Shown here piece after piece: positions 23,204 to 35,862 of a DNA stretch of 63,822 nt. The stretch is taken from the NCBI GenBank assembly GCA_045837725.1, contig JBEWZL010000182.1, positions 1 through 63,822 of the forward strand. The letters run 5' to 3'. The position numbers were made by a program, and so were the translations under genes. The notes under the pieces were generated by a model. It made no database searches. It worked only from the letters and a program-made list of their open reading frames with translations, and was not told where the DNA came from. Each line of letters opens with the position of its first letter. Within the stretch, counting starts at the first letter, position 1. Source of the DNA: Vermamoeba vermiformis (lineage: Eukaryota > Tubulinea > Echinamoebida).

Positions 23204-23883
23204 GATCTTTCTCGTAATGTATACAACTAGTTGTATGTGGTTCCACACTTTGAGTGGGATAACTGAGGCACAAAATCTTTAGATCCAAAATTTCAACTGC
23301 CCCAAATAGTTTTTTTTTCCAAATACGTATTTTTCCCCTAAGCTCTTTATCCTTTAATACTCACATTAGAACTTACTCCGCTCTACGACGTCAATAACAG
23401 CTGCGGCGCTGATGTCGCCCGGACAACTACAATTTGAGCATTATTATATTTACATTAAAATTATTATTATTATCTTCTAGCAAATTAGCGTTTTGATACG
23501 TCGTGGTCAGGAAAAAAAATAAATTAATATTTTCCATCCAGATTTGTCTATTAAATCTGAAGTCGAGCAATTTTAACGCACTTAATGTGTAAATTAAATT
23601 AGGTATTTTTAACACACGCTGGAAATGCTTACAAGTTTGCTCCGAAGAGAGATCTTCTGGTCGGTTAGAAGTTGGCCCATTGTTGGTACCAAGACACGTG
23701 CCAAATATACTCTATATATATATTATTGTCGTCATTGAATTGACCAGAAGAAGATTGTTGTTGTTTCTAGCGCAGAAAATTCATTGCGGAAGACAAGGCG
23801 CGAAAAAAAGTCTGGCCCGAGTGAAACATCGCTTACAACTTTAGTTGGCTTTGTGCTAAATTAAACATACACAAATTACCACA
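23204..23883. other. Divergent promoter region
   Basis: This is the space between the minus-strand kelch gene and the plus-strand PAXBP1-like gene. It is AT-rich, with a TATATATATATT run near 23710-23722. No coding sequence that I can support. A 62-codon minus-strand frame near 23427-23615 is low-complexity chance. Confidence 0.5.
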
Positions 23884-26800
23884 ATGAGTATGTTTGCTTC
23901 GAAAAATCGCAATAAGAAGTTCAGAGCTCGAAGGACATCCGAGGACGAAGATGAAAAGAACGATAATAACGAAGATAAATCTCAAAATGAAGATGTAAAT
24001 ATGAAAGATATCGATAATAAGGAAGAACAAGCACCAATCAAGCCTGCACCCAGCGCAGCATCTGATCTTCCGAAAAAGGCGCCACAAAAAGACACCAAAA
24101 AATCTCTGTTAACATTTGGCGATGAGGTAATTATTTTATAACATTATCATGATAATTTTGAGCTTGTAGATATTATTCAGAATTTTTTGCGATTTATTGA
24201 CAAAATTATTAATTTTTGAATTGGCTAGGAGGAAGAAGGGGAAACGTTTCAAATTAAAAAGACGAATAAGCCTAAAAAAGCTGAAAAAAAGAAGCTGACA
24301 TTAGCGTACGTTTACTCGCTTGAATACTAATTTGAATTTTTTATTAATTTTTGTTTAGGGATCTGACAGAAGAAAATGAGCGGGAGCAAATAAACCCAAA
24401 TTTGAATATGACTTATAGCACATCCGCTGCAGATGAATATACCCCCGAAAAATTAGCAGAATTGCGAAAGAATGCAAAGTCAGCACCGAGTATTAACAAA
24501 CCGGAGGACGACATCCAAGTCGTTTTGAAAAATACAACGCCATTAGCACGCCGTGAAGGTACATATTATAACATATTTTATCTATTATATACATGCAGCT
24601 TATTACTGGTCGACAAAATTGGATCCTGTTTCACCGATAACTTTTCATAACAATTTCTATATTAAGTAATATACTAACTGTATAATATAGAGCCTATTGA
24701 AATGACCTTGAAGAGGTTAGACGAATCAGCCGATGACGAAAATAAAGGCGCGATGTCTATGATCCCTACAGACTCGCAAATAGCGTCTATCAAAGCGAAA
24801 AAAGAACGGATGCGAAGATATGGCGGGAGCGGTGAAGATTTCATTTCACTGAACGACAATCAAGAAGGCAAAAACTCTGCGTTGATTCGCGAAGACTCGG
24901 ATGACGAAGATGATGGTAAGTTCAAACACTTTCCTTATTTGGAAATCAAATAGTATACATCCCTCCTTCGCTATAATGGGCTATTTCTAGTTAAAAGCGT
25001 AGTTACTAATGGTTTATTTGTATTATAGAAGCGTTTGAAGATAACCGTGGCAGTAGAATTCGATTTGGAGATCCGACCAAGCAACAAAAGAACAAAAAAC
25101 AGGTACGTTCGTTATTATTAACACAACAGTTAAGTTATCCATACTAATGCTGATGATTTAAGACCCTCTACGATGAACTTGAAGGCAGCCAAGAAGAAGA
25201 TGACGACTTTGCACAGTGGGAGTTAGATCAGCTCAAAAAGAGCGGCGTGAAAAAATCAGGCAAAAATCTTCCTGCGGGCATTAGAGGCGCAATGTTTGAC
25301 CCGCAGATCAAATTACCCGAGTATAGAGGTACGTACAAAAACGAAAATTGGATCCGCATGAAACTTCAGTGTCACAAAAAAAGTTCATATGCTTATCAGT
25401 ATATTTTTAGCACCCCTGAAATTAGAAGTGATGCCAACGTACGAAGATTTGGCGCAAAGATTGCAAGAAAGTTTGGCGAGTATGAAAGTATCAAACGCGG
25501 CAAGAAAAAATCAGTTGATTAAAGTCCAAGAACACATTGACGATTCAGAACATAATATTAAGAAGTGCGAAATTGATATGAAGGCATTTTCGGGTCAATA
25601 CACGTTCTTCCAAGAAATGAAAAGTTACGTGTTGGATCTGACGGACTGTTTGGAGGAAAAAGTTCGCGAGATAGAAACATTAGAGAAGCAGTTTAACGAT
25701 AGTTATGTGGCTATAGTCAATAAGGCTAGAAAAAGCAAGCAAAGTCGAAAACAAAAAGAATACGAAAAAATCTCAATGGCGTTGAATTTGCAGACAGCAG
25801 TCAAGCAAGAAAACAACGGCACTGAAATTTCGTACCAAAAAGGAAATTTTAAACAAGAAGTTCTGGCGCTAAAACGAGAATACGAACAAAAAGCACGAGC
25901 GGTCTTGGAGGATGTTTACGAAGAATTTTCAAGCATGTACCAAGTCAAATCGAAATTTCAGCAGTGGAAGTGGGACTACCCCGAGGCCTATAATCAAGCT
26001 AATATAGCTTTGTTTTTGCCGCAAGTCTTCTCGCCGTACATGCGCATTGAAACTTTGACTTGGACGCCGTTCATTGACAAACCGTTCTTCGATCAAATGC
26101 GATGGTGGCAAACCCTGTTTGATTATGGACTCAAAAGCGAATCCGTAAGTACCATATTATTTCCAAAGTATTGAAAATACTACGAGATCCGAGCATTTTC
26201 CTAAAAAGGAAATCACCCTTTATTTTTTTCAAAAGACATTGTAATCAAGCCTAATATTATTGTTTAAACAATGCCCGTACAATATACTAATAATTTAATA
26301 GGACCAACTGGATCCCAAAGACGAAGACAACAATCTCATTCCGAAGCTCGTTGAAAGAAATCTCTTGCATCGTGGATCATTCTTCTTTTCAGCCATTTGG
26401 AATCCATTTGCAGCGAAACAGAGTACTAGCGGATTAGAATATATTAAAGAACTCGTAGTCTACACTACACCTGAAAAACTAAAGGTACGTTAAATCGAGA
26501 TCCAAGTTTTTGAGATTTGTTTATGCTAACCATCGATTATAGGATATCCTCATCCAAGTCCATATCACTATGCAAGCAGCTATCGATAGCATTAATATTG
26601 TTCTACCAAGAGACTCGCTTGCCGACGAGATCAAGCTGCTTTGTCAAAAGCAATTCGATTCTGCCTTAAAAGTAAGTATTAAAATGCACCAATACGTTAT
26701 AAGTAACGCTTATTAATAATTTTCCTTCGAATAGTTAATGAAAAATATTGCTCCCTGGACGGAATTTATGCCAGTACAAACGATGGAAAAATTATTAGTG

Positions 26801-27140
26801 GATCAGCTGCTTAATATGAAGATGATTCCTTATTTGAGGGTTATTAAACCTCAAGATGCTATCACATTGAGCGAAGAGGTAAGAAAAGGCTCATCCTAAG
26901 CTAGAATGAACAATTTTTAATTCGATCAATTTTCAGATCACATCCGCGTTGCCTCAAGAATGGTTAAAGACAAAATTCATGCCTGGATTAAGTATATTCA
27001 CCGATCTACTCAGCAACAAGCTCATTAACGCCGTCGGATCCGATCAAGAGTCCATCACAAGAATCGTCAAGCTAGTTAATCGACTTAACGACAAAAATAC
27101 TGCTCAACGACTCAATACGCAGTTTAAAGTCACACTGTAA
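23884..27140 (+). CDS. PAXBP1/GCFC family protein (GC-rich sequence DNA-binding factor)
   Basis: This family works with the spliceosome, in intron-lariat complex assembly/disassembly, and in chromatin-linked regulation. ATG 23884 starts MSMFASKNRNKKFRARRTSE. Family marks are the acidic N-terminus, LTFGDE followed in the next exon by EEEGETFQIKK, ALIREDSDDEDD, and FAQWELDQLKKSGVKK. A long coiled coil spans 25390-25960. The C-terminal GCFC domain includes KFQQWKWDYPEAYNQANIAL, FLPQVFSPYMRIETLTW and ending LVNRLNDKNTAQRLNTQFKV. It has at least ten short introns and a complete-looking length of about 800 residues. The assignment to PAXBP1 rather than GCFC2 is not certain. Confidence 0.88.
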
Positions 27141-27396
27141 ATGAATAAAAGTTAAGTTTGATGTTTGAAATGAGTCGATGGGTTAGGACAAACAATGTAC
27201 GGTTGGTAATCAACAAAGATAATTCTTTTAATTGTTCCCTTGCCACTAATTAGAATTACTATGAATTAACTTCTTCGGATCTTTTCTGAGCTCCTTCTTT
27301 CCTAAAAAGGCAAGTGAAAGGACATAGATTTTTGGTTGCATTTGTCGCATTTTTCGTCTGCCTTTTCATTGTTCAACCACAAAAGGAAGTCTAACA

Positions 27397-29756
27397 ATGT
27401 CCACGAAGATCTATTTGTTGGTTTTTGCTTGCTTAATTGCTGTTTCGATTCAGCAACTCACGATCTACTCAGATTTGTCCAAGGTATGTGGATAGTGACA
27501 TTTAACCTTAAAATTATAAAATAAATTTATATTGTCATGCTACATTGTTTTGCGAATAAATTTAACGTTAAATATTTCCTACGAATTAATCGGATCTTGA
27601 TCAGCCTCAAAAATTGGAGCACAAATGGGAGCGTTGCTGGGGAAGCGGTCACGCTTTATTAGCCCTTCGTGCTGATTATAGAGAACACCTCGCTCGTGCT
27701 GTTAAGGACCTCGGGTAAGATATTTAATTTTGATATTATTTTGACATCCAGAAAAAATTCTGAATATCTTTGACAGATTGCAACGAGTTCGCTTCCATGG
27801 CCTTTTTGACGATGATATGAGCGTATACTTGCCTTGGCAAGGTCAAACTTATTCATGGTTCAATGTGGACTCGATCTTCGATTACTTCTTAAGCTTGGGC
27901 GTTCGTCCTTTAGTCGAATTAAGGTATATATTATTTTCTTTATAATAGAATAACACTTTTATGGCTATTAACGCGATAATTAATTTTATTCAATCGTTTT
28001 TAGTTTCATGCCCGAAGCTTTGTCTCGCGGATCTTCCTACGTTTTCCACTATAAGGGCAACAATAATCCTCCTAGTAAGTACTATATTATTTCTAGCGAT
28101 AATAGAGTTTCAAAACGCTTCTAGAACATTTCGGAACACATTGTCCTCTCATTTAAACACAATCTTTGCCTTACCAAAACAAATCAGACTGCAATGCTAC
28201 TGAATACTGCCTAACAATACTACAGAGAACTGGAACGACTGGTCCGACCTCGTTACCGCCTTCGCTAAGCACATCATCGATAGGTAAATCCGTGATCTTA
28301 AACTGCCGGCGAAATTAATTTACTTCTTTAATAGATATGGCATTGACGAAGTTAAAGAGTGGTACTTTGAGACTTGGAATGAGCCTAACTGCGGTTTTTG
28401 GAACGCTACTCGTGATGAGTACTTCCACGTAAGTCGATCAGCTGAAGAGGCCTCTTCTTTACCTAAATCTCGCTAAAACTTTGTTTGTAGTTGCTTAAGG
28501 TTACTTCTGCTGCTCTTAAGGGCGTTGACTCGAGACTTAAAGGTACAGGAATTCGTACATTGTTACGAGCATTATTAACAACTAATTTTTTTAGTCGGAG
28601 GTCCTGCTACTTGCCAAAGGTATAAATAGCAACGCCATTATTTAATTTAATTTTAACGTTTTTTAGCGAGTGGTTGGTCGAGACTTTGAACTATGTTCGT
28701 CAAAACAACGTTGCACTCGACTTTGTTAGCACCCACGAGTACCCTACTGACATCACTCCTTTGGGTAAGCAACATTATAAACCTTCAGTAGGTGTCTAAT
28801 ACATCAGTATAGATCGTGATATCATGAAGAAAGTCTTCACCAGATCTCGCCAACAAGTCGGCAACAACATGCCTCTCTTCTACACCGAATACAACGACGG
28901 TTTGTACGACCAATCAGTCACTCCTTCGCACGATTCCTCGATCGCTGCCGCCTTTGCCATTAAGACCGTCAATGGTAAGTGCCATCTTGATGACACTCGC
29001 ATGATCCTCTTACGGACACTTTGTTTCCAGACGTGAATGACATTGTTGACATCTACTCGTGGTGGACCTTCACCGACATCTTCGAAGAGGGTATTGACTC
29101 GCGTAATCATTCAAATAAGCTTATTCTAATGATCTACAGGTGGTCAATACTCTACTCCCTTCCAAGGTGGTTTCGGTCAAATGACTATTCACGGTATTCC
29201 CAAGCCTGCCTGGAGGTAAGTTCACACGAGCCATTATGACTTAGTATTAATTGCTGTATCGTGCAGAGCCTTTGAATTGTTGCACCGCACTGGCTACAAC
29301 AAGTACGCCATCTACGGTTTGCCCAGCAACTCTACCGTTGGTACCATGGTTACATCAAACCACACTCACTCCATGGTGATCATTTACAACTACAACGTGC
29401 CTCAGCCTGGCTTCAACATCAAGTCCGAGCTCGTTTACGTCACTTTGACCGGAGTTAATGCTAACGCTCCTAGACAACGTAAGTCAAATAGTGGATCTGA
29501 CGCGTACTTGGACTTGACTAACTGACTTAATGTAGCTTACGTTGAGCGCATCGACGATCAACATGCCAACCCTCTGCAAGCCTGGATTGATTTGGGCAGC
29601 CCTCTGTATCCTACTCGCAAACAACTTGACAAAATTATGCGTGAATCCGAGATGATCAAGAAGCCCATTACTTACACCATCATTGACTCGACTACCATTC
29701 AATTCACTCTTACTATGCCTCCTCAATCCGTCGCTTCTATCACTTTCGAGTTGTAA
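27397..29756 (+). CDS. Secreted GH39-type glycosidase (beta-xylosidase/iduronidase family)
   Basis: ATG 27397 gives a signal peptide (MSTKIYLLVFACLIAVSIQQ). The family-39 (beta/alpha)8 barrel follows: WERCWGSGHALLALR, RVRFHGLFDDDMSVYLP, FDYFLSLGVRPLVELSFMPE, then WYFETWNEPNCGFWN with the acid/base Glu in NEP, and MPLFYTEYNDGLYDQ with the likely nucleophile Glu in TEYN. A C-terminal beta domain ends QSVASITFEL. About twelve introns of 45-120 bases show it is a true nuclear gene. Known members cleave beta-xylosides or iduronides; the glycan used here cannot be read from sequence. A polyadenylation signal AATAAA lies just after the stop. Confidence 0.9.
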
Positions 29757-29860
29757 GAAGATTTGCTGAATAAAAATTGGTTCAACTTAGGATCTCCAAT
29801 GCGGATTCAACTTAGGACTAGTTGCTGACCAATTCGTTTTAGTGTTAATTGAGCGTACTG

Positions 29861-30153
29861 ATGACAAGCAAGCCAAAGGATTTTCTGGAGTACTGCACGG
29901 CCCGCCAGATCGATAAAAGAAAAGCTAATCTGAGTTGGTCCAAAACAAATCACCCGATATCAGGGGATCGATCCTTCAACATGAGAGTAGGTTTTTAATG
30001 CCTCCTATAATCGGTTGCTGCGATTACTAACTCCTGATGAACATCTTGTACAAGATCTTGCGGTTCAGTGAAATTGCTCCCAAAAATAAAAACGCCTGTT
30101 TGCGCGGCAATATTTTCAGTGCCAATAATACTATAGACACCACAAATATATAA
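29861..30153 (+). CDS. Candidate small two-exon gene just upstream of gcvH
   Basis: ATG 29861 opens MTSKPKDFLEYCTARQIDKR KANLSWSKTN and so on. A 68-base intron (29987-30054) with GTAGGT, branch-like TTACTAAC and CAAG acceptor keeps the frame into ILRFSEIAPKNKNACLRGNI, ending at TAA 30151-30153. It would be 74 residues, basic, of unknown function. If the intron is not used, the frame ends at 29998 after 45 residues. The stop lies two bases before the gcvH start codon, which is odd for separate promoters, so it may be an upstream frame in the gcvH transcript or share a dicistronic mRNA. Confidence 0.4.
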
Positions 30154-30155
30154 AC

Positions 30156-31152
30156 ATGTTGAGAACCATCTTGAAGACTTCTTGCAAAGCTGTTCGCGTT
30201 CAAAGCGTTAACAAGCCCGTCTCCCTCTTCTTGACTCGCAAAAACTACTCCACTAATGGTAATATATACGCAAACAATATTAAAATTATTTTAATTAATA
30301 TTTGCACAATTATGCCGCTTTATTATGGCCTGTCCTACATCCACAAAAAATATTTCATTTAATTAAATATCTTTGTAATAGCTCCCGAGAACTTGAAGTA
30401 CCTTAAATCACACGAATGGGTTAAAATCGACAATGGTGTTGGTACTATTGGTATCTCCGATTATGCCCAAAGTGCTTTGGGAGATATCGTTTTCGTTGAT
30501 CTTCCTGGTAAGTATCCTTTTCATCAAATACACGTCGTAATATTATTAAAATAATTCATATTAATTATTTTACGCACTGAAATAATTAAATATCGCCTTA
30601 TAATCGAAAAAATAGCAGATTCGCAGGATATTTTCTGTTCTTCTGTTCTTCATCGAATATACGTGTCTAATCGATTTAATTATATTACCAGATGTTGGCA
30701 AGAAGGTTAACCAATCCGGTACCGTCGGTGCTGTTGAATCCGTCAAATCTGCTTCCGACATCTACAGTCCTTTGAGCGGTGAAGTCATTGAGGTCAATGA
30801 GAACTTGAAGGTAAATAACATGACTGCAATATGATATTCATAGCAATTATAAACCAATTTGCCGTTACGAAGGGCAGATCTCGAGATTCGCGATCTGCTT
30901 TAAATTTTCTATGCGTTACTTATCAATAGCAATGTTATTTTTGTATACAATATTACTTATGCACGCTATTTGCGGCGAATACAGTCTCACACCTATTGTT
31001 TGTAGTCCACTCCTGATCTCGTCAACAAATCTCCTTACACTGACGGCTGGATGGTCAAGATTAAGCTCACTGGTGGTCAATCCGAAATCGCCAGCTTGTT
31101 GGACAGCAAGGCTTACAGCAAGGTCGTCGAAGAGGCCGCTAAGGATCACTAA
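30156..31152 (+). CDS. gcvH: Glycine cleavage system H protein, mitochondrial
   Basis: This lipoyl carrier shuttles the aminomethyl intermediate between the P, T and L proteins of the mitochondrial glycine decarboxylase. ATG 30156 gives an import-type N-terminus ([20 protein letters not shown], then LTRKNYST). The domain follows: [38 protein letters not shown], and the lipoylation motif [20 protein letters not shown] with its Lys between V and S. The end is [19 protein letters not shown] 31150-31152. There are three introns, two of them around 150-200 bases. The family is usually about 130-170 residues and this matches. Confidence 0.95.
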
Positions 31153-31959
31153 GCAGATTCGAACTAATTTTTTGTTTAATCGGAAGGTAAACCAAATATA
31201 AATTTACTATTCAAATAATACTGACGAGCGATTTAAAGTCTTATCGGCTCGCAAATCACTTAGCGCGTTGATAATTTAACAAATTTATTGTGCCGTGTTG
31301 GTTGCAACACAGCGAGGCAGGAATTTGCTGCCATGTGGCGGTTATTGATTTAGTTTGTATTGTAATGATGATGAGAACGCCACAAGACGCAGCGAAGTGG
31401 ACCAACAGGCCACGGTCCTTCCTTCCGTCCACTGGGACAATACCCACAAGGCCTTCCACGAGCATGGCTCTTACATCTTCATTCCTCCTCAAGCCTCAAC
31501 AAAGGGTCTAGATTCGGAGTCAGTGCGCCATGTACGAACTATTTTTCGGTGCAGGAGTGTGCGGATGCAAGGCCGTGTTTCGAACGATCTGATCCCATTC
31601 AACCAAGCAGTGCCATTTCAAACTCTTTCTCGACCATCCGAAGCGAGGCAACTTCGTCATTCCTTGCCCCGCGTGAACACTTCCCTTGCCTGTAACGTGA
31701 ATCAACTACCACGTGGCTTTGTTTCGTGCACATCTGTCCGAAATTCTCAGGCCAAAAAATGGTTTGATTTTATTATGTACTTTAAAAACAAGCTAACACA
31801 ATGGTCATATTAGTTAATTGACGCTTAGAAACATTATACAGCAAATGTCCCTTTCCTGGGCACGTGTTTGAATTGTGAACCTGACGTGTTGGCGACCTGT
31901 TGGAGAATTGAATCGCCTGCCCAATTTTCCAAGCCATTATATACTCAAAAATATCTAGA
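31153..31959. other. Intergenic region with an unexplained open segment
   Basis: From about 31290 to 31810 both strands stay open for long stretches, and base content is higher in GC than the flanks. One plus-strand frame of 152 codons (31355-31813) reads EVDQQATVLPSVHWDNTHKA. A different plus frame later reads RSDPIQPSSAISNSFSTIRS. None matches a family I know, and I cannot choose a frame. It may be a decayed gene or an unrecognised multi-exon gene. Confidence 0.3.
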
Positions 31960-33349
31960 ATGGAACACAATTCGCACCTAGACCGGGCGTTTCGATCTGC
32001 CGAGTTTCACAATCCGCCCCAGGTTGCGATCGGTAATTATTTTAATTTGCTATTGTTAATAGTACAAAATAAGTTATTATATATTACATATTTATTTAAA
32101 TACTTACTAATTTTGTTCAGGAGAATCTTCGTCGTCAAATCTGGATGAAGACGAATTTGATTGCTATGGTTTCCGTAAAGCTCTCAGTGATTATAAATCA
32201 AACCCAGCACTACTCGTAGACATGACGGGCAAAAATGACGACAAAATTCATTCCTTCATCCTGCAGGTAAATCACCCGCAAGCAATGGAGCTGATGCAGC
32301 CCTTCGACGTTTTCAAGCGATACGACAACGAAGTAGAACCAGGCATTTGGATTCAAGAGACGAAGTTCAATTTCACAAGGGCGTGGATGAAACGGTGTGA
32401 TTGGGATAATTGTGGTGGACCTGATGACCCGGAAGCTTGGGTGAAGGAAAAACAATACATGGTCAATTATTGGACGCACAAAACAATTAAATTCCTCAAA
32501 TTTCGCAAATATTTTATCCCAGACAAGCCATGGGCCGTTTATCTGGTGTTTGAGGAGCTGCCGGATCTTGGCGCGCCAAATAAAAAAGCGAAGTTTACGC
32601 GTAAGTAATACGATGGCTGGAAATTACGCTGAATACTTACTCGTTGATATGCTAGACCAATCTCCTTCCAACCAAATCAATTACCAAATTCAAACGAGTT
32701 CCCATTCGAGCCCAGTTACTAGCAATTCATCTTATTTTAGCCCCAACTGCAATGGAACATTTATGGACGTAAATAAGGAGCAGAATGGTTTCGAAGCAGT
32801 CCACAACGCAGCGCAAGAGTCTCTGTTCCTCTCAAAGTAATGAAAATAATACTAACAATGGCTACTATTATTCCGATCAATCAACGGAGTATCAGCAGCA
32901 TCAGGACACTTCTCAGATTGATATCAATCTGCACAATCAAGTGCTGGAGAACACTGAACGATCAAAGCGAAATGAAAAAGAAATTGAAGCACTGAAAGAG
33001 CAACAAAGACAACTAGCTCAACAGCACGTAGCTTTGGATATTAAGACAAATTCAAACACCAGAGAGATCGAAGAATTGACCGATAGCGTTGCAAAATTGG
33101 AAATAGCCAACCAAAATATGATAATTAAAGCAATAATTACTCTGTTACGAAACAATAATGGTACTTTCGTCGCCAGCATCAAAACTCGCTTCGAAGGTCA
33201 GAGAGTCGCTGGAAGATGAATCAATTACTACAATGGCTGTAAACAGAATCCTCACCACTATTTTGGAGAAACGAGGAGTGATTACGAGAAGTTCTGACAG
33301 AACAACTTGGATTTTGAACGAACAAGCGGCGAAGAAGTTCGACCTTTAA
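31960..33349 (+). CDS. Novel family member 1: coiled coil plus winged-helix-like C-terminus
   Basis: ATG 31960 starts MEHNSHLDRAFRSAEFHNPP. The second exon (acidic start ESSSSNLDEDEFDCYGFRKA) carries the family domain, ending TIKFLKFRKYFIPDKPWAVY LVFEELPDLG. A Ser/Asn/Gln-rich linker leads to a coiled coil (RNEKEIEALKEQQRQLAQQH). The last segment, IKAIITLLRNNNGT, then SKLASKVRESLEDESITTMA and ILTTILEKRGVITRSSDRTT, aligns by eye with the C-terminal winged-helix-like region of the member at 36987. Joining these parts needs a frame change near 33160 without an obvious intron, so a sequencing error, an unusual splice or recent decay is possible. Function unknown; a DNA- or protein-binding role is inferred. 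Confidence 0.55.
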
Positions 33350-33552
33350 AATTTAGAATAGAATTATGAAAGAATTATGTGCGATGCTGGATTTAGTTTT
33401 TTTGTCGTACGACTATTGTACTTTTTCTGAGTCCTTCATGGCAAAAATAAATTAAGTTAATGACCGTTGTTTAGACACAGATTTTTCGTGGCGAAAACAC
33501 AACACCTTGATTGTTATACTTATTAAGGCAACGCTGACACATAAAAGAAAGA

Positions 33553-35247
33553 ATGGAGGTACTACTTTTGGTGTCCGAACAAATTTTCGATTTGTAAATT
33601 ATTCAAGTTTTTTATTCAATTATTAATAAATTCATGAATATGCTAATAATTACCTCTACATAGGTTTATATACCGTACGACTGTTGGAATTTGATTTTGA
33701 ATTATTTACGTCAAGATCTGGAAAATGAATGTAAAAATAGCTCGTATTACTATTATAAGCCTTTAAATGCGTTGGACGTTTGGTTATTAATTTTACGCTC
33801 TACATCGCATAATATTCAGCAAGCTATTGAAAAATACCAACGTGAACACGCGTTAATTTTTGGATTTCACCAAGGCGCTGTAACTCATTACCTCAGCGCT
33901 AAAGGCTATCTCTCATGCTTGAAATACTTCGTAATGGACTTGAAATATTATATTGGAAAAGAAGCTGCCGATGAAGCTGCAGCAGGAGGTCATTATGAAT
34001 GTTTGAAATTTATTGGCGAAGTAAATCCGAAGATTAGTTGGAAGTACGATTCAGCTCAAAAAGCGGCAAATGGTGGAAATCTATTATGCTTGGAATATTG
34101 TCATAACCGTGGTGCACATATATCACTGCCTGAAATTCAAACTGCAGCGTCGTTGGGCAATCTGGAAATGGTCAAGTACATCCGGCCTCACGTCGATCCA
34201 AGTTGCGCCAATTATTATACTAGCTTTGCAGCATATAAAGGTCACTTAAATATACTCCAATTGCAGTTGAAAGTGGCGATGGATTGGCTGAAAATGTTTG
34301 CCTGCGAGCTGTTGAAGGAGATCACTACGACTGCTTGGTCTACGCGCATCAAAATGGCGGAATTATCGATGAAAATTGCGTTCATGTGGCATTAAAATTT
34401 GGTGCTATTCGGAGCGCTATGTATTTACTCGAACATACGAAGATCACACCGGGATCCTCAGTAGTTTTCGGCGATTATGCTCGTGGTGGCCCCGTTATGA
34501 ATATAGACCTGCTAAAGATGTTGCATAATCAAGGTGTTATTTGGGGCGCCTACACCTGCACCACAGCGATTTTAAGAGGATCCGTGGAATGCCTTAGATT
34601 CGTTTTAGAAACTGGCGCATCGAAGAACGACTATGCGCTGTACAGACAGGCCATTAGTAATAAGAAGGATTGGCTTGACTACTTCAAGGTCCTAGAAGAG
34701 CATAACGGTACGTACTAATTTAAAGTTTTTTTCTTCGAATTATAATTTTTTTTGTACTGGCTCGATTCACTATCCTTTAACGCTCAATAACTAATCGAAT
34801 ATCATATTTATAGTTCCCCACGACCCCAAGGAATATATTGACTGCTCTTACACTGGCAATCTTGAATGCATGATTTATCTGTACGAGACGGTACGATTAC
34901 CGTGGCCAGAGTACATGAGCTCCAGTCTCGTGCTGCATAATAACTTCAAGTGTCTTGAATATGCCTATGAGCATGGCTGCCCTTGGAGCGAAGATACCTG
35001 CCGTGCCGCGGTGGAAAGATCAGATGCGGATCTAAAATTCTTGAAGTACGCACACGAGCACGGCGCACCATGGGACGAAAGAGTGACTTTTTTGGCTGCT
35101 TCAAGGGGTCGTTTAGAGATGTTGAAGTACGCACACGAGAACGGATGTGGATGGAACCAAAAAACGATCCGAGAAGCGAATTTCCGAGGTCATAAGAGGT
35201 GCGTGGAATATATGCAGCAAGAAGGCCTTAGATTGATCAACACGTAA
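33553..35247 (+). CDS. Ankyrin-type repeat protein (LKYAHE-GCPW type)
   Basis: The likely start is ATG 33553 with an intron ending TACATAG at 33663, but the phase is not clean, so the start is uncertain. The N-terminal exon has an F-box-like IPYDCWNLILNYLRQDLE. Repeats of about 30 residues follow: GGHYECLKFIGEVNPKISW, GGNLLCLEYCHNRGAHISLP, LGNLEMVKYIRPHVDPSCAN, later DCLVYAHQNGGIIDENCVHV, FKCLEYAYEHGCPWSEDTCR, LKFLKYAHEHGAPWDE and RLEMLKYAHENGCGWNQKTI. Such repeats are abundant in amoebae and in giant viruses. The frame changes near 34255 with no GT-AG intron visible. The last exon begins after an intron ending near 34813. Binding partner unknown. Confidence 0.65.
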
Positions 35248-35862
35248 TCGTGGGATGATTGAGAATACGCGGAAGTAAGACCATTGCCACGCCAGGAGGT
35301 AACCGTTTGCTGCAGCAGTTGAATTAGTGTGATCCGCATAAACCTAATCTTCAAGCAGCATATTATAGGTCATCCTATGTTGCAAAGCCGTAGTGATTTA
35401 TTATGAAATACCTGCTCCGTCAAGATCCATGCAAAGTTAAGTTATTCGTCTTTTATACCGTCTTTGCCAAACCAGTGAATGAGCCCTCAATGAACCAATC
35501 AGCGAGCTTATCAATCATGAACCAGTGGGATTTAGCAGTGATGCGATGCGCAAGAACAGACCACCGCGTCAGTCAAGCTTTGTTACACCGAGCACGTGTA
35601 GGTTGTCAATCGTTTAGAGTTGCTGTAAGGATGGTTGGTACTAAAAATATGCGAAAACGAGAATCGCGTCCGCGGACAGAGATAATTTCAGCGAATTCTC
35701 TCAGCGAATTCTCATTTGTCCCTTTCGTGTCATTGCATTAATTTTTGCTCGTGAAAATTTCCACGGTCAGTCGGGCACTCCATTGTTCACTCAACTTACT
35801 GGACAAAACCACAACACTGTTCCCGCTAAGCACCAAAAGCTACTCGCTCCTCTCCGCCCCTA
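35248..35862. other. Intergenic region
   Basis: No gene I can support. A 112-codon frame at 35403-35741 (start MKYLLRQDPCKVKLFVFYTV) has no family resemblance and mixed composition. It contains a 13-base tandem duplication CAGCGAATTCTCT near 35688-35713. Promoter of the following gene is expected at the end. Confidence 0.4.

Noticed and set aside
35403-35741. 112-codon plus-strand frame
   Set aside because: No family resemblance, contains a simple tandem duplication, and the following gene has a better-supported start at 35863.
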